In this document: positions 55,260-64,000 of the stretch, one piece after another
Position numbering within the stretch: position 1 is the stretch's first letter
How the letters are laid out: every line of letters begins with the position of its first letter
The notes under the pieces: model-generated
What the model saw: only the letters and a program-made list of their open reading frames with translations
What the model was told of the DNA's origin: nothing
The model's database searches: none
Position numbers and translations under genes: made by a program
Assembly: GCA_019637265.1 (NCBI GenBank)
Contig: JAHBVY010000001.1
Location: 1,674,001-1,738,000, forward strand
Length of the DNA: 64,000 nt
Source: Polyangiaceae bacterium
GTDB lineage: Bacteria; Myxococcota_A; Polyangia; Polyangiales; Polyangiaceae
Direction: 5' to 3'

Positions 55260-56380
55260 CGCGCGAGAAGTCCAGCGAACGCGTCACACCCACGGACGAT
55301 CTGCGCTCGGCGCCGGAGAACGCTCAGCCCGAACCGAGCGCCAGCGAGCACGCCATACCCAGCACAGGCGAAGCGGGCCCGGCGCTGGTCGACAAGAAGG
55401 CCCGCAAGCCGCTGATTCAGGCAGATAAGCTGTCCAAATACTTCCCGGTCCGAAGCGGGTGGTTCGGCAAGACCAAGCTCGTCCGCGCGGTGGACCAAGC
55501 TTCTTTATACGTCCGCCACGGGGAGACGCTCGGCCTGGTGGGCGAGAGCGGCTGCGGCAAGACCACCCTCGGTCGCACCCTGCTCAAGCTGGTTGAGCCG
55601 ACGGCCGGGCGCCTCCGCTTGGACGGCCTCGACATCTCCAGGTATTCCGCGCGGCAAATGCGACCGCTCCGCCGACGCATGCAGATCGTGTTTCAAGATC
55701 CATACGCCTCCTTGAACCCACGGATGACGGTGCGTGAAATCGTGGCGGAGGCGCTGCAGATCCACCGCCTGGCCGAGAGCCCAGCCGACGAGCTGCGCCA
55801 GGTGACCGAGCTGCTCGAGCGCGTGGGCCTCGGCTCGGAGGCCCTGGGGCGCTACCCGCACGAGTTCAGCGGCGGCCAGCGCCAGCGCATCGGCATCGCG
55901 CGCGCGCTGGCGGTGCGCCCGGAGTTCATCGTGCTGGACGAGCCGGTGAGCGCGCTCGACGTCTCCATCCAAGCGCAAATAGTCAACTTGCTCCTCGACC
56001 TCCAAGAGGAGCTGAAGCTGAGCTACCTGTTCATCTCCCACGACCTCAAGGTGGTGGAGTACATGAGCCACCGGGTGGCGGTGATGTACCTCGGGCGCAT
56101 CGTCGAGACGGCGCCCGCCGCCTCGCTCTACGAGCGCCGCCATCACCCCTACACCCGCGCGCTCCTGAGCGCCGTCCCCACCCCCGATCCTGAGCGACGC
56201 CGGCTGCGCATCCTGCTCGAAGGCGACGTCCCGAGCCCGATCGATCCGCCGAGCGGCTGCAGCTTCCACCCGCGCTGCCCCCACGCGGAGCCCGGCCGCT
56301 GCGACGTGGAGGCCCCGCCGCTCACCGAGCTGACACCCGGCTCACACCACCGCGTCGCCTGCTGGCACCCACACCTGTGA
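55256..56380 (+). CDS. Dipeptide/oligopeptide-type ABC ATPase (DppF/OppF-like)
   Basis: 374-residue ATPase, second of the Dpp/Opp pair. A 55-residue disordered tail precedes [19 protein letters not shown], Walker [14 protein letters not shown]-loop [16 protein letters not shown], signature [15 protein letters not shown], Walker [19 protein letters not shown], switch [12 protein letters not shown], and the C-terminal Cys pattern [15 protein letters not shown] ... VACWHPHL. With the preceding ATPase it forms a heterodimer for a peptide-type importer whose permeases are not in the window. The ATG overlaps the upstream TGA. The segment spanning its stop recurs 186 bases downstream. Confidence 0.93.
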
Positions 56381-56568
56381 GCCGCACCCTTTGAAGCGCG
56401 CAGCCCTGGCGCAATAGTCAGCATCCTATACTTCCCTCGAAGCCATCGCCAGGGGGGTTGGGGGTTAGACGGCACCGCAACGAGAGTCGATCGACGCCGA
56501 CACCGGCGCGACGGTGTGAGTCACTCAACCTGACTCAAGCGCACGCGCTAGCACCCACACCTGTAAGC
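56363..56568. repeat. Stop-spanning direct repeat after the DppF-like gene
   Basis: TGGCACCCACACCTGTGAGC (56363-56382, containing TGA) and TAGCACCCACACCTGTAAGC (56549-56568) match at 18 of 20 positions; the stop triplet is TAA in the copy. The spacer also holds a GGGGGGTTGGGGGTT tract (56452-56466). Confidence 0.85.
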
Positions 56569-56576
56569 TAGCTTGA

Positions 56577-58034
56577 CTAAGGCGCCGCCGGCAGCAGCTG
56601 GGGCTCCTCCTGCTCGCGTTGCTCCACGGGCGGGCCCGGCTCGGCGCTGGGCGCCAGCGGCGCCGCCGCCGCCGCTGGCTTGCAGTCGCGCGCGCCGAGC
56701 TCGGCGCTGAGCCCGCGGGGGCTCGCGATCAGCAGCCGATCACCGCGCGCCGCGAGGATCTCCCCCGCCCCCACCAGCGGATCCGGCAGAAGCGGCTCCC
56801 CGAGCGACAGATCGGCGCCGAGCGCCGCGAAGCTCGTGCGATCTCCCACGGTAGCCAGCGCGAGCCACCCCGCGCGCCCCGCCGAGGCCGCTGGGAGCAA
56901 GCGCGGCACCCCCGCCCCCACCCGATCGTCCTCGATCACCCGCTGCTGAATTTGCCCCGCCGCGTCCACGCTGGCGAGCCAGATCGCGCGCCGCTCCACG
57001 CCTGGCGACGTCGCGTCCTCACGCCACGCGATCCACGCCGAACCGTCAGGTCCTGGAGCCAAATCGAACACCAAGGCATGGCCGCCACGGCTCACGCGCA
57101 GCGGCTCCCCAACGCGCACGCCGCTCTCGTCGAGCCGCATCAGCTCCACCCAGCGCTCGCCCAGCTCCACCAAGCTCTCGAGATCGATGTCGGGGCTCGG
57201 CTTCCCACCCTGACGGCGCTCGCCGCGCGCGTGCGCCACGTAAGCGAGCCAGTAACCGCCGTCCCGCGAGATCAGCCGCGGCGCCTCCGTGTCAGCCCCC
57301 TTGACCGACACCAAGCGCGCCGGCGTCACGCTGCCTGGATCATCCAGACCGAACGTCAGGCTCCAGAGCGTGCCGTGGCCATCCTCTTTACGGAACTCGT
57401 CCCACACCAGCACGCCCCGCGTGGCGCCGAGCCCCAAGTCGAAGGCCTGCGACTCATCGTTGCCGATGCGCGGCAGCGCGCCCCAGGTGATCTGCGGCTC
57501 CGCCACGAGCTGGCTCACGCTGGCGAGCCGCACGATGGTGCTGGTCGCGTCGTGATCCACCACGCCCACCACCAGGCGCCCATCGCGCGCGCTGAGGCGC
57601 GGCGGGTCCACGTCGCCGTGCACGCGCCCGAGCTCGATCAAGCGGCCCCCCGCCGCGTCGGCGGTCACGCTGGCGAGCACCGCGCGGGTCTGCCCCGCCA
57701 CCGAGCGCAGCGCGGTGACGACGAACCCCTCGCCGTGTGGCGCCGCGCGCCCCACCTCGATCGCGAATGGTAAGTCGAGCGCCTGTTCTCCCGCGTCCAC
57801 CTCGGGGCTCGGCTGCCCGATCAAGAACGCCGCGCCGCGACTCGGCTCGACGCAGCGCGGAGCCGCCGGCAGGGCCACGCCGCCCTCGGGAGCGCCCGCG
57901 TCCGTGACCGGCGCCGGCTTCGATTTGCACCCCAGCGTCCAAGCCACGGGGAGCGCCACGAGCAAGATCGCGAGCAAGCCCTGACCACGCCGCTCACGCC
58001 CTGGAGCGCGCTGCTGAGCCTCGGCATCGACCAC
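56577..58034 (-). CDS. Lipoprotein, possible beta-propeller
   Basis: 485-residue predicted lipoprotein: basic start, hydrophobic LLAILLVALPVAWTLGC lipobox (about Cys36), then a Pro/Ala spacer. The remaining 400 residues form repeated four-strand-like units with patterns such as PRLSARDGRLVVGVVDHD, PRLISRDGGYWLAYVAHARG and DGSAWIAWREDATS, as in beta-propellers, so a ligand- or protein-binding surface or periplasmic domain is likely. No catalytic motif. The C-terminus is Ala/Pro/Gln-rich. It faces the DppF-like gene tail to tail and is divergent from plsB. The start at 58034 could be a few codons later. Confidence 0.65.
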   Translation of the reverse strand: MVDAEAQQRAPGRERRGQGLLAILLVALPVAWTLGCKSKPAPVTDAGAPEGGVALPAAPRCVEPSRGAAFLIGQPSPEVDAGEQALDLPFAIEVGRAAPHGEGFVVTALRSVAGQTRAVLASVTADAAGGRLIELGRVHGDVDPPRLSARDGRLVVGVVDHDATSTIVRLASVSQLVAEPQITWGALPRIGNDESQAFDLGLGATRGVLVWDEFRKEDGHGTLWSLTFGLDDPGSVTPARLVSVKGADTEAPRLISRDGGYWLAYVAHARGERRQGGKPSPDIDLESLVELGERWVELMRLDESGVRVGEPLRVSRGGHALVFDLAPGPDGSAWIAWREDATSPGVERRAIWLASVDAAGQIQQRVIEDDRVGAGVPRLLPAASAGRAGWLALATVGDRTSFAALGADLSLGEPLLPDPLVGAGEILAARGDRLLIASPRGLSAELGARDCKPAAAAAPLAPSAEPGPPVEQREQEEPQLLPAAP

Positions 58035-58332
58035 GCCCCACTCCTACCGCCGACCGACGGAGCCGCCAAATCAACCCGCACAGCCCAGCTCCCCATCCAC
58101 GAGGACGCCCGACGAATCCACGAAGACACCCAGCGAGCCCGCGCGCCGCCATCCCGGGCGCCACTGAGCGCGCTGCCAAACCCCCGATCGATCCCCGAGA
58201 TCCAGCGCCGCACGCCGCCGCTCCCGCGACGCCCGGAGCCTGAAGTCCTGCCCCCCAACAACGCCACCCCCGCGCCGAGCCGACGCTGATGGTATGGTCG
58301 AGCCCGGCTCGGAGCGTGAGCCGCGAGGGACC

Positions 58333-60981
58333 ATGCCGAAGGGCAACCGAACCCAGACCTACACCCCCAACCCGCTGCTCCACGCCCTGTACGGGCGCTT
58401 CTTCGACCAGATCCAGGTCGACGAGGCGTGGGTGAAGAAGGTCCGCGACGTGGCGGCGCGTGGCACGGTCGTCTACGTCCAACGCAGCCTGAACCTGATC
58501 GACTTCCTCGCGCTGGATCACCTCACCAAGCGCTACGGACTGCCGCAGATCGGCTTCACCAACGACCTTCGGCTCGGCGTGCTCAGCCCCATGAAGCAGA
58601 GCCCCTGGAAGGCGCTGTTTCGCGGCCCCGAGCCGAGCGAGTCGGAGCAGCTCCGCGCCGCCCTCGAACAAGGCAGCTCAGCGAACCTCTTCTTGAAGCG
58701 CCCGCCAGGCGTGCTCGACGTCGCGCTCGGCGCCAGCCACGGGCGCGGGCTGCGCGAAGGGGACGCGCTGATCCAGACGCTGATCGAGCTGCAGCGCGAG
58801 TCGCCGCGGCCCATCTTGCTCGTGCCGCAGGTGTTCGTGTGGAGCAAAGGGCCCGACACCCGCGGCATGCACGCCATCGACCTCTTGCTCGGCCCCCGCG
58901 AGTGGCCGAGCCCGCTGCGCACGATGGGTCAGTTCCTCTACAACTACCGCCACGTCGCGCTGCGCGCCGCCGAGCCGCTGGACCTCCATCAGTTCCTCGA
59001 GAGCTCCACTGACCTGACCGATGAGGTGCGGGTGCGGCGCGTCACCTACGCCCTGCTCCGCCGCGTGGAGCGCGAGCGCCGGAGCGTCACCGGCCCCGCC
59101 GAGAAGCCCCCCGACCGCGTGCGCCTCGAGATAGCGCGGAGCCCCAAGCTCCAGCACGTGATCCAAGAGCTCGCCGGCGATCGCCCGGCGGATCGCGGCG
59201 CGCTCACCGGGCAGGCGCTGAGCATGCTGCGCGAGCTGCAGGCGGCGCCGGAGACGGGCGCGGTGAAGGCGATGGAGGTCGCGCTCGACCGCGTGTTCAA
59301 GAAGATCTACGCGGGCGTGGAATATAACCGCGCGGAAATAGAGCGGATCCGGGAGCTCGCCAAGGAGGGCACGCTGGTGCTGCTCCCCAGCCACAAGAGC
59401 CACGTCGACTACCTCATCTTGAGCTACGTGTTCAACGAGGAGAACCTGCAGCTTCCGCTGATCGCCGCGGGTGACAACCTGAACTTCTTCCCGCTGGGCC
59501 CGCTGCTCCGGCGTGGCGGCGCCTTCTTCATCCGCCGCACCTTCAAGGGGGACCGCCTCTACGCGGCGGTGGTGGACACGTACATCCGCCGCCTGATCAA
59601 GGACGGCTTCCCGCTCGAGCTGTTCCTGGAGGGCGGCCGCAGTCGAAACGGCAAGCTGCTCCCGCCCAAGCTCGGGCTGCTCTCGATGATCGTGGAGGCC
59701 GCGCTTCAAGTGGAGAGCCGTCAGGTGCACTTCATCCCGATCTCGATCGGCTACGAGCGCATGGTGGAGGCCAAGAGCTACGAGCGCGAGCTCGGCGGCG
59801 CCGAGAAGCAGCGGGAGGACGCGGGCGGGCTGCTCCGCAGCACGGAGGTGCTCCGTCACCGTTACGGCCGCATCAACCTCGAGTTCGGCGAAGCGCTCAC
59901 GCTGAGCGCCGTCCGTGGTGAGCTGGGGCTGAGCACCCGAGGCGAGCTGACCGTCAGCGAGCGCCGCGCGCTGGTGCGGCGCCTGGCCAACCGCGTGATG
60001 GATGAGATCAACGCGGTCTCCGCCGTCACCCCGGGCGCGCTCACCGCCCTCACCCTGCTCAGCCACGACCGCCGCGGCATCAGCCACGATGAGCTGGTGC
60101 AACGCGCGAGGAGGCTGCTCGCGGTGCTGCGCGAGGTGGGCGCCCGCGTCACGCCATCGCTCGCGACGCCGAGCGGCAGCCTGCGCGCCGAGGCGATCCG
60201 CGAGTCGATCCAGCTGTTCATCGAGGCGGAGCTGGTCGAGGCGCACGATCCGCTCGCGCCCGCCCCGGTGAAGCGGGAGCGCCGCAAGCGCCCGCGCCAC
60301 GAGGCGCCGCGCGAGCTCATCTACACCTTGCCCGACAGCGGGCGCGTGAGCCTCGACACCTCGAAGAACATGATCATCCACTTCTTCGTGGAGCGCGGCC
60401 TGATCGCGCTGGCGCTGCGCCCAGAGGACGCGCGCCCGGTGAATCGTCAGGTGGTGCGCGAGCGCGTGCAGCGCCTGTCGCGGCTGTTCAAGTTCGAGTT
60501 CCGTTTCCACGCAGATAAAAGCTTCGACCAGATCTTCGACGAGACGCTGGCGTCGATGTTCGAGGCGGGCGAGGTGGAGCTGGCCGCCGCCGATCAGCTG
60601 ATCCCAGGCCCCGGGCGCCTCGACTGGAGCGGCAAGGAGTGGCTCATTTGCTACGCCAGCTGCCTCCGCAACTTCTTGGAGGGGTACCAGGTGGCCGCGC
60701 GCGGCCTGCTCGCGCTGGTGAAGGGGCCGCTCACCGAGAAGGAGCTCGTCAAGCGCTCGCTGGCGGTCGGCAGTCGCATGTTCCTCGCCGGTGAGCTCGA
60801 GCGCCGCGAGGCGGTGAGCAAGCCCTTGGTGCAGAACGCGCTCCTGGCGCTGAGCGATCAAGGCTACCTGAGCCAGAGCGGCGACAAGCTGGAGCTCACG
60901 GAGTCCTTCCAGAACCCCGCCGCGGTGCGCGCCATCGAAGGCCGCATCGCTGGCTACCTCGCCGGGGGCTTCGAAGAGTGA
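58333..60981 (+). CDS. plsB: Glycerol-3-phosphate 1-O-acyltransferase
   Basis: Membrane-associated enzyme of 882 residues that acylates glycerol-3-phosphate with acyl-CoA or acyl-ACP, the first step of phospholipid synthesis. All acyltransferase blocks are seen near residues 330-470: LLPSHKSHVDYL (HX4D), GGAFFIRRTFKGDRLYAAV, LFLEGGRSRNGKLL and VHFIPISIGYERMVE. Length and order match E. coli PlsB. ATG 58333 has GAGGG four bases upstream and is preferred to ATG 58294. Its stop overlaps the mepA GTG (GTGA). Housekeeping gene for the envelope. Confidence 0.93.
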   Translation: MPKGNRTQTYTPNPLLHALYGRFFDQIQVDEAWVKKVRDVAARGTVVYVQRSLNLIDFLALDHLTKRYGLPQIGFTNDLRLGVLSPMKQSPWKALFRGPEPSESEQLRAALEQGSSANLFLKRPPGVLDVALGASHGRGLREGDALIQTLIELQRESPRPILLVPQVFVWSKGPDTRGMHAIDLLLGPREWPSPLRTMGQFLYNYRHVALRAAEPLDLHQFLESSTDLTDEVRVRRVTYALLRRVERERRSVTGPAEKPPDRVRLEIARSPKLQHVIQELAGDRPADRGALTGQALSMLRELQAAPETGAVKAMEVALDRVFKKIYAGVEYNRAEIERIRELAKEGTLVLLPSHKSHVDYLILSYVFNEENLQLPLIAAGDNLNFFPLGPLLRRGGAFFIRRTFKGDRLYAAVVDTYIRRLIKDGFPLELFLEGGRSRNGKLLPPKLGLLSMIVEAALQVESRQVHFIPISIGYERMVEAKSYERELGGAEKQREDAGGLLRSTEVLRHRYGRINLEFGEALTLSAVRGELGLSTRGELTVSERRALVRRLANRVMDEINAVSAVTPGALTALTLLSHDRRGISHDELVQRARRLLAVLREVGARVTPSLATPSGSLRAEAIRESIQLFIEAELVEAHDPLAPAPVKRERRKRPRHEAPRELIYTLPDSGRVSLDTSKNMIIHFFVERGLIALALRPEDARPVNRQVVRERVQRLSRLFKFEFRFHADKSFDQIFDETLASMFEAGEVELAAADQLIPGPGRLDWSGKEWLICYASCLRNFLEGYQVAARGLLALVKGPLTEKELVKRSLAVGSRMFLAGELERREAVSKPLVQNALLALSDQGYLSQSGDKLELTESFQNPAAVRAIEGRIAGYLAGGFEE

Positions 60982-61979
60982 GGCTCCTTCCAGGCGCCCT
61001 CTTCAGCGCGCTCCTCCTAGGCTGCGGCAGCGTCCCCACGCCGCTGGCGCCCGGCCTCGAGGGCAGCGTGGGGGTGCCCCACGACGGCGTGCAGACGGGC
61101 GCCCTGGAGCTGCCGCGCTCCGGGCCCGGCTTCGTCCGCTACCGGCCCTGGAGCAAGAACTACTGGGGCCGGCCCGAGCTGGTGCGCGCCTTGATACGCG
61201 CGGCGGAGACGGTGACCCGCGAGCATCCGGGCGGCGCGCCGCTGGTCCTCGGCGATCTGTCGGCGGAGCACGGCGGCAAGATCCCGAATCATCGCTCGCA
61301 CCGCACCGGGCGCGACGTGGACTTGCTCTGGTACCTCACCACGCCGGACGGCGCGCCGGTGCCGACGCCCGGCTTCGTCCGCGTGGGCAGCGATGGCCTC
61401 GCGCAGGTGGAGCAGGACTTCTTGGCGCTCGACATCCCGCGCATGTGGGCGCTGGTGCGCGCGCTGCTCAGCGACGCGGAAATAGGGGTGCAGTGGCTGT
61501 TCGTCAGTCAGCCTATCGAAGCCCTGCTCATCGAGTACGCGATGGCCAAGGGCGAGCCGGACGCGCTCGTGTGGTACGCCCAAACGGTGCTGCACCAGCC
61601 GCGGGACAGCGCGCCTCACGACGACCACATCCATATGCGGATCGCCTGCAGCCCTAGCGCGCAGGTGAGCGGTTGTCAGGGCGGCGGACCAGCCTGGGAG
61701 TTCTTGCCCCCACCGCCCGCGCTCGAGTTGAGCGACGACGCGCTGATGACGCTGATCGCCGCGGGCGAGCCGCCGCCGAGCGACGAAGACAGCTCCACTG
61801 ACGTCGAGTCAGCGGGCGAGCTCGTCAGCGCGCTCGAGCATCAGCCAGGGCACCTGAGCGGCGCCCAAGCGGGCACAGCGGGGCACGCCTCACCGCTCGC
61901 CATACCAGTCGTTCACGCGAGCGCGAGCCCCCGCCCGCTGTTGGACCCGCCCGTGTGCCGTCAATGGGCGGATCGGTGA
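60978..61979 (+). CDS. mepA: Penicillin-insensitive murein endopeptidase, lipoprotein form
   Basis: Periplasmic metallopeptidase that cuts D-Ala-mDAP cross-links. 333 residues; signal LPGALFSALLLGC with lipobox LLLGC, so it appears to be a lipoprotein rather than a soluble MepA. Motifs: NYWGRPELVRAL, GDLSAEHGGKIPNHRSHRTGRDVDL (zinc His and Asp, spread over residues 88-113) and PHDDHIHMRIAC (second zinc His). A 100-residue acidic, Ser/Gly-rich tail follows, ending in PPVCRQWADR. GTG 60978 overlaps the plsB stop; the methyltransferase start overlaps its TGA. Confidence 0.9.
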   Translation: MRLLPGALFSALLLGCGSVPTPLAPGLEGSVGVPHDGVQTGALELPRSGPGFVRYRPWSKNYWGRPELVRALIRAAETVTREHPGGAPLVLGDLSAEHGGKIPNHRSHRTGRDVDLLWYLTTPDGAPVPTPGFVRVGSDGLAQVEQDFLALDIPRMWALVRALLSDAEIGVQWLFVSQPIEALLIEYAMAKGEPDALVWYAQTVLHQPRDSAPHDDHIHMRIACSPSAQVSGCQGGGPAWEFLPPPPALELSDDALMTLIAAGEPPPSDEDSSTDVESAGELVSALEHQPGHLSGAQAGTAGHASPLAIPVVHASASPRPLLDPPVCRQWADR

Positions 61980-62905
61980 GCGGAGGTCGCCGCGGGGGAG
62001 CGCTCTACCATGGGGACTGCCTCGAGGTGCTCGCGGCGCTGCCGCCCCGGCGCCGCTTCGACCTGGCCTACCTGGACCCACCGTTCGCGACCCAGACCCT
62101 CTTCGGCGCGCGTCAGGAGCGCGGCGAGCGCAGCCGGGGAGAGACCGCTTACCGCGACGTGTTCCCCAGCGTGGACGCTTGGGCCGCGGTGATGCGGCCA
62201 CGGCTCGTCGCGATCGGGGCGCGGCTCAGCGCTCAGGGCAGCCTGTGGCTGCACCTGGATCACCGCTTGGTGCACGACGCCAAGTGCCTGTGCGACGCGC
62301 TGTTCGGCCGCGCGGCGTTTCGCGGCGAGGTGATCTGGGTGCCGGGCAACGGCGCGCGGGGCGGCCACGGCCCCCGCGTCACCCATCAGACGCTGCTCAT
62401 CTACGCGCCGCACGGCGACCTGCTCTGGAACGCAGCGCACGCGAGCCTGCGCGAGCCCTACGCCGAGATCAGCCAGCAAAGGCACTTCCGCCACGTGGAC
62501 GCCGACGGGCGCCGCTACCGCGAGCGCGTCGTCCGCGGCAAGGCGTACCGCTACTTCGCCGACGTCGGCCGGGTGCGGAGCAGCGTGTGGGACGACTGCC
62601 CCGCGATGCGCGCCAACACCCCCAGGAGCCGTGAGACCACGGGCTACCCCACCCAGAAGCCCGAAGCGCTGCTCGAGCGCGTCCTCCACGCGGCGACGAA
62701 CGAGGGCAGCTGGGTGCTCGATCCCATGTGCGGCTCCGGCACCACCCTGGCCGTCGCGCGCCGCCTCGGGCGGCGCTTCGTGGGCATCGACAGCTCCCCC
62801 GTCGCCGCGCGCGTCGCCAGCGAGCGCCTCAGTATCCCCGCGGAAATCATTGGGGTCACGCGCCGCGCGCGGCCGCGAGCACGGCGTCCACCGCGCTCGG
62901 GTTAG
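61976..62905 (+). CDS. DNA adenine/cytosine-N4 methyltransferase (beta-class type), solitary
   Basis: 309-residue DNA modification methyltransferase. Motif IV DLAYLDPPF (DPP[YFW] class, N6-adenine or N4-cytosine) lies N-terminal and motif I VLDPMCGSGTTLAVA near the C-terminus, preceded by YPTQKPEALLERV: the order of beta-class enzymes such as CcrM. ALYHGDCLEVL opens the domain. The target site cannot be read from sequence. No restriction gene is adjacent, so it is an orphan, probably epigenetic. GTG 61976 overlaps the mepA TGA; the frame also allows GTG 61955 or ATG 61964. The last 50 bases overlap the convergent acetoacetyl-CoA synthetase gene, encoding a basic tail (RRARPRARRPPRSG). Confidence 0.85.
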   Translation: MSGGRRGGALYHGDCLEVLAALPPRRRFDLAYLDPPFATQTLFGARQERGERSRGETAYRDVFPSVDAWAAVMRPRLVAIGARLSAQGSLWLHLDHRLVHDAKCLCDALFGRAAFRGEVIWVPGNGARGGHGPRVTHQTLLIYAPHGDLLWNAAHASLREPYAEISQQRHFRHVDADGRRYRERVVRGKAYRYFADVGRVRSSVWDDCPAMRANTPRSRETTGYPTQKPEALLERVLHAATNEGSWVLDPMCGSGTTLAVARRLGRRFVGIDSSPVAARVASERLSIPAEIIGVTRRARPRARRPPRSG

Positions 62906-64000
62906 CCAGGGTGCCTGGGTTGATCACGCGCTCGCGCGGCGCCCCCGCGAGCAGCCGCTTGATCGGCACCTCCAGCTTCTTGCCGCTGATGGTGCGCGGC
63001 ACGTCCGCCACCGGGATCAACCGATCCGGCACGTGCCGCGGGCTGAGCTCGGTGCGCAGCGCGCGCTTCAGCCGCGCCGCGAGCTCCTCCGTGAGCTCCT
63101 GCCCCGGCGCGAGCACGACGAACAGCCACAGCTCGCCCTCTTGCTCCAAGGTGCCGGTGTCCACCACCAGGCTGTCGGCGAGCTCACTGAAGCCATCCAC
63201 CACGCGGTAGAACTCGCTGGTGCCCATGCGCACGCCGCCGCGGTTCAGCGTGGAGTCGCTGCGCCCGTAGATCACGCAGCTCCCACGCGGCGTGAGCTTG
63301 ATCCAGTCGCCGTGGCGCCACACGCCCTGAAACGTCGAGAAGTAAGCCTCGCGGTAGCGTTCCCCGCTCGCATCGCCGAAGAAGCCGACCGGCATCGATG
63401 GCATCGGCGCCCGCAGCACCAGCTCCCCCACCTCATCGATGACGGGCTCGGCGCTGGGGCCCCACGCCTCCACCCAGGCGCCCAGCTCCGCGCACTGGAT
63501 CTCCCCCGCGTGCACCGGGAGCAGCGGGCACGAGCCGACGAACGCCGTGCACACGTCCGTGCCCCCGCTCACCGAGCCCAGTAAGACATGCTCGCTGACT
63601 TCTCGATACACCCAGCCAAAACCGTCCGCCGGCAGCGGCGCCCCCGTGCTGCCCAAGCCGCGCAGCCGCGATAGGTCCACCTCCTGACCAGGCCTGAGCC
63701 CCGCCTTGCGGCACGCGATCAAATACGGCGCGCTGGTGCCGAAGTAAGTCACCTGGTGCGCCTCCGCGAGGCGCCACAGCCGCCCCAAATCCGGGTGCCC
63801 CGGGCTCCCCTCGTAGAGCACCACCGCCGCGCCGACGCACAGCCCGCTCACGAGGTAATTCCACATCATCCACCCCGTGGTGGAGAACCAGAAGAAGCGA
63901 TCCTTCGGGCCCAAGTCGCAGTGCAGCGCGAGGCTCTTCAGGTGCTCCAGCAAGATCCCCCCGTGGCCGTGCACGATGGGCTTCGGCAGGCCCGTGGTGC
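62856..64000 (-). CDS. aacS: Acetoacetyl-CoA synthetase (5' partial)
   Basis: C-terminal 380 residues of an acyl-adenylate-forming enzyme; the start lies beyond the right edge and the frame is open to it. The first visible codons continue into TTGLPKPIVHGHGG, the P-loop-like A3 motif in the form typical of acetoacetate-CoA ligase. Then FWFSTTGWMMWNYL, LGSTGAPLP, GSVSGGTDVCTAFVG, WRHGDWIKLTPRGSCVIYGRSD and the catalytic Lys region in TISGKKLEVPIKRL. It activates acetoacetate, which links to the acetoacetate-producing BKACE reaction at 21 kb, though this is only a metabolic possibility. Convergent overlap of 50 bases with the methyltransferase gene. Confidence 0.92.
   Translation of the reverse strand, partial: TTGLPKPIVHGHGGILLEHLKSLALHCDLGPKDRFFWFSTTGWMMWNYLVSGLCVGAAVVLYEGSPGHPDLGRLWRLAEAHQVTYFGTSAPYLIACRKAGLRPGQEVDLSRLRGLGSTGAPLPADGFGWVYREVSEHVLLGSVSGGTDVCTAFVGSCPLLPVHAGEIQCAELGAWVEAWGPSAEPVIDEVGELVLRAPMPSMPVGFFGDASGERYREAYFSTFQGVWRHGDWIKLTPRGSCVIYGRSDSTLNRGGVRMGTSEFYRVVDGFSELADSLVVDTGTLEQEGELWLFVVLAPGQELTEELAARLKRALRTELSPRHVPDRLIPVADVPRTISGKKLEVPIKRLLAGAPRERVINPGTLANPSAVDAVLAAARGA

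Noticed and set aside
58678..60861. 727-codon antisense frame over plsB
   Set aside because: PlsB has all acyltransferase motifs on the forward strand; the reverse frame is a high-GC shadow.

Overview
The window is very GC-rich and almost wholly protein-coding. Many products are secreted or are lipoproteins, GTG starts are common, and neighbouring genes often overlap by GTGA, ATGA or TGATG. The gene set fits a Gram-negative, Myxococcota-like (deltaproteobacterial) chromosome: TamB, MepA and PlsB for the envelope, VWA lipoproteins, SpoVR/DUF444, a MoxR-DUF58-VWA cluster and a VanW protein. The phylum is inferred from gene content; no rRNA or other marker gene is present. I see no tRNA, rRNA, CRISPR array, prophage or insertion sequence.

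Layout. 1-6 kb: the end of tamB, a SAM methyltransferase, an M23 peptidase and an OmpR-type regulator. 6-13 kb: a cysteine-rich VWA lipoprotein, an enlarged uvrC, and a divergent VanW gene. 13-18.2 kb: small genes (acidic lipoprotein, dual-specificity phosphatase, TetR), a DUF882 peptidase, holB and thiE. 18.4-22 kb: a secreted protein with a duplicated domain, then a reverse-strand marR-BKACE-enoyl-CoA hydratase unit. 22.4-27 kb: a coupled DUF444-SpoVR-HEPN-like-TPR lipoprotein operon. 27-31.3 kb: glnE-hemB. 31.4-38 kb: a degenerate metallophosphoesterase, a lipoprotein, panB-panC-tmk with GTGA overlaps, an orphan antitoxin, a single-domain response regulator and a secreted EEP nuclease/phosphatase.

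38.2-56.4 kb is one long forward gene train. It runs from a coiled-coil membrane protein through MoxR, a large membrane protein, an ABC ATPase and permease, DUF58, DUF1415 and two VWA membrane proteins, then after a 67-base gap a DNRLRE-type lipoprotein and two Dpp/Opp-type ATPases. Most junctions overlap. 56.5-64 kb: a lipoprotein, then plsB-mepA-DNA methyltransferase with overlaps, meeting a partial acetoacetyl-CoA synthetase tail to tail.

The most unusual signal is at gene ends. At least eight unrelated genes (tamB, the M23 peptidase, the OmpR regulator, uvrC, vanW, BKACE, the TPR lipoprotein and the last ABC ATPase) carry a second copy, exact or diverged, of the 14-26 bases that span their stop codon, placed 20-190 bases downstream. 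A ninth (EEP) repeats its last coding bases. Short in-frame tandem repeats also occur inside uvrC, in the signal peptide of the 41.2 kb gene, in the ABC permease tail, and upstream of panB. Local short duplication therefore seems to be an active sequence-forming process in this genome.
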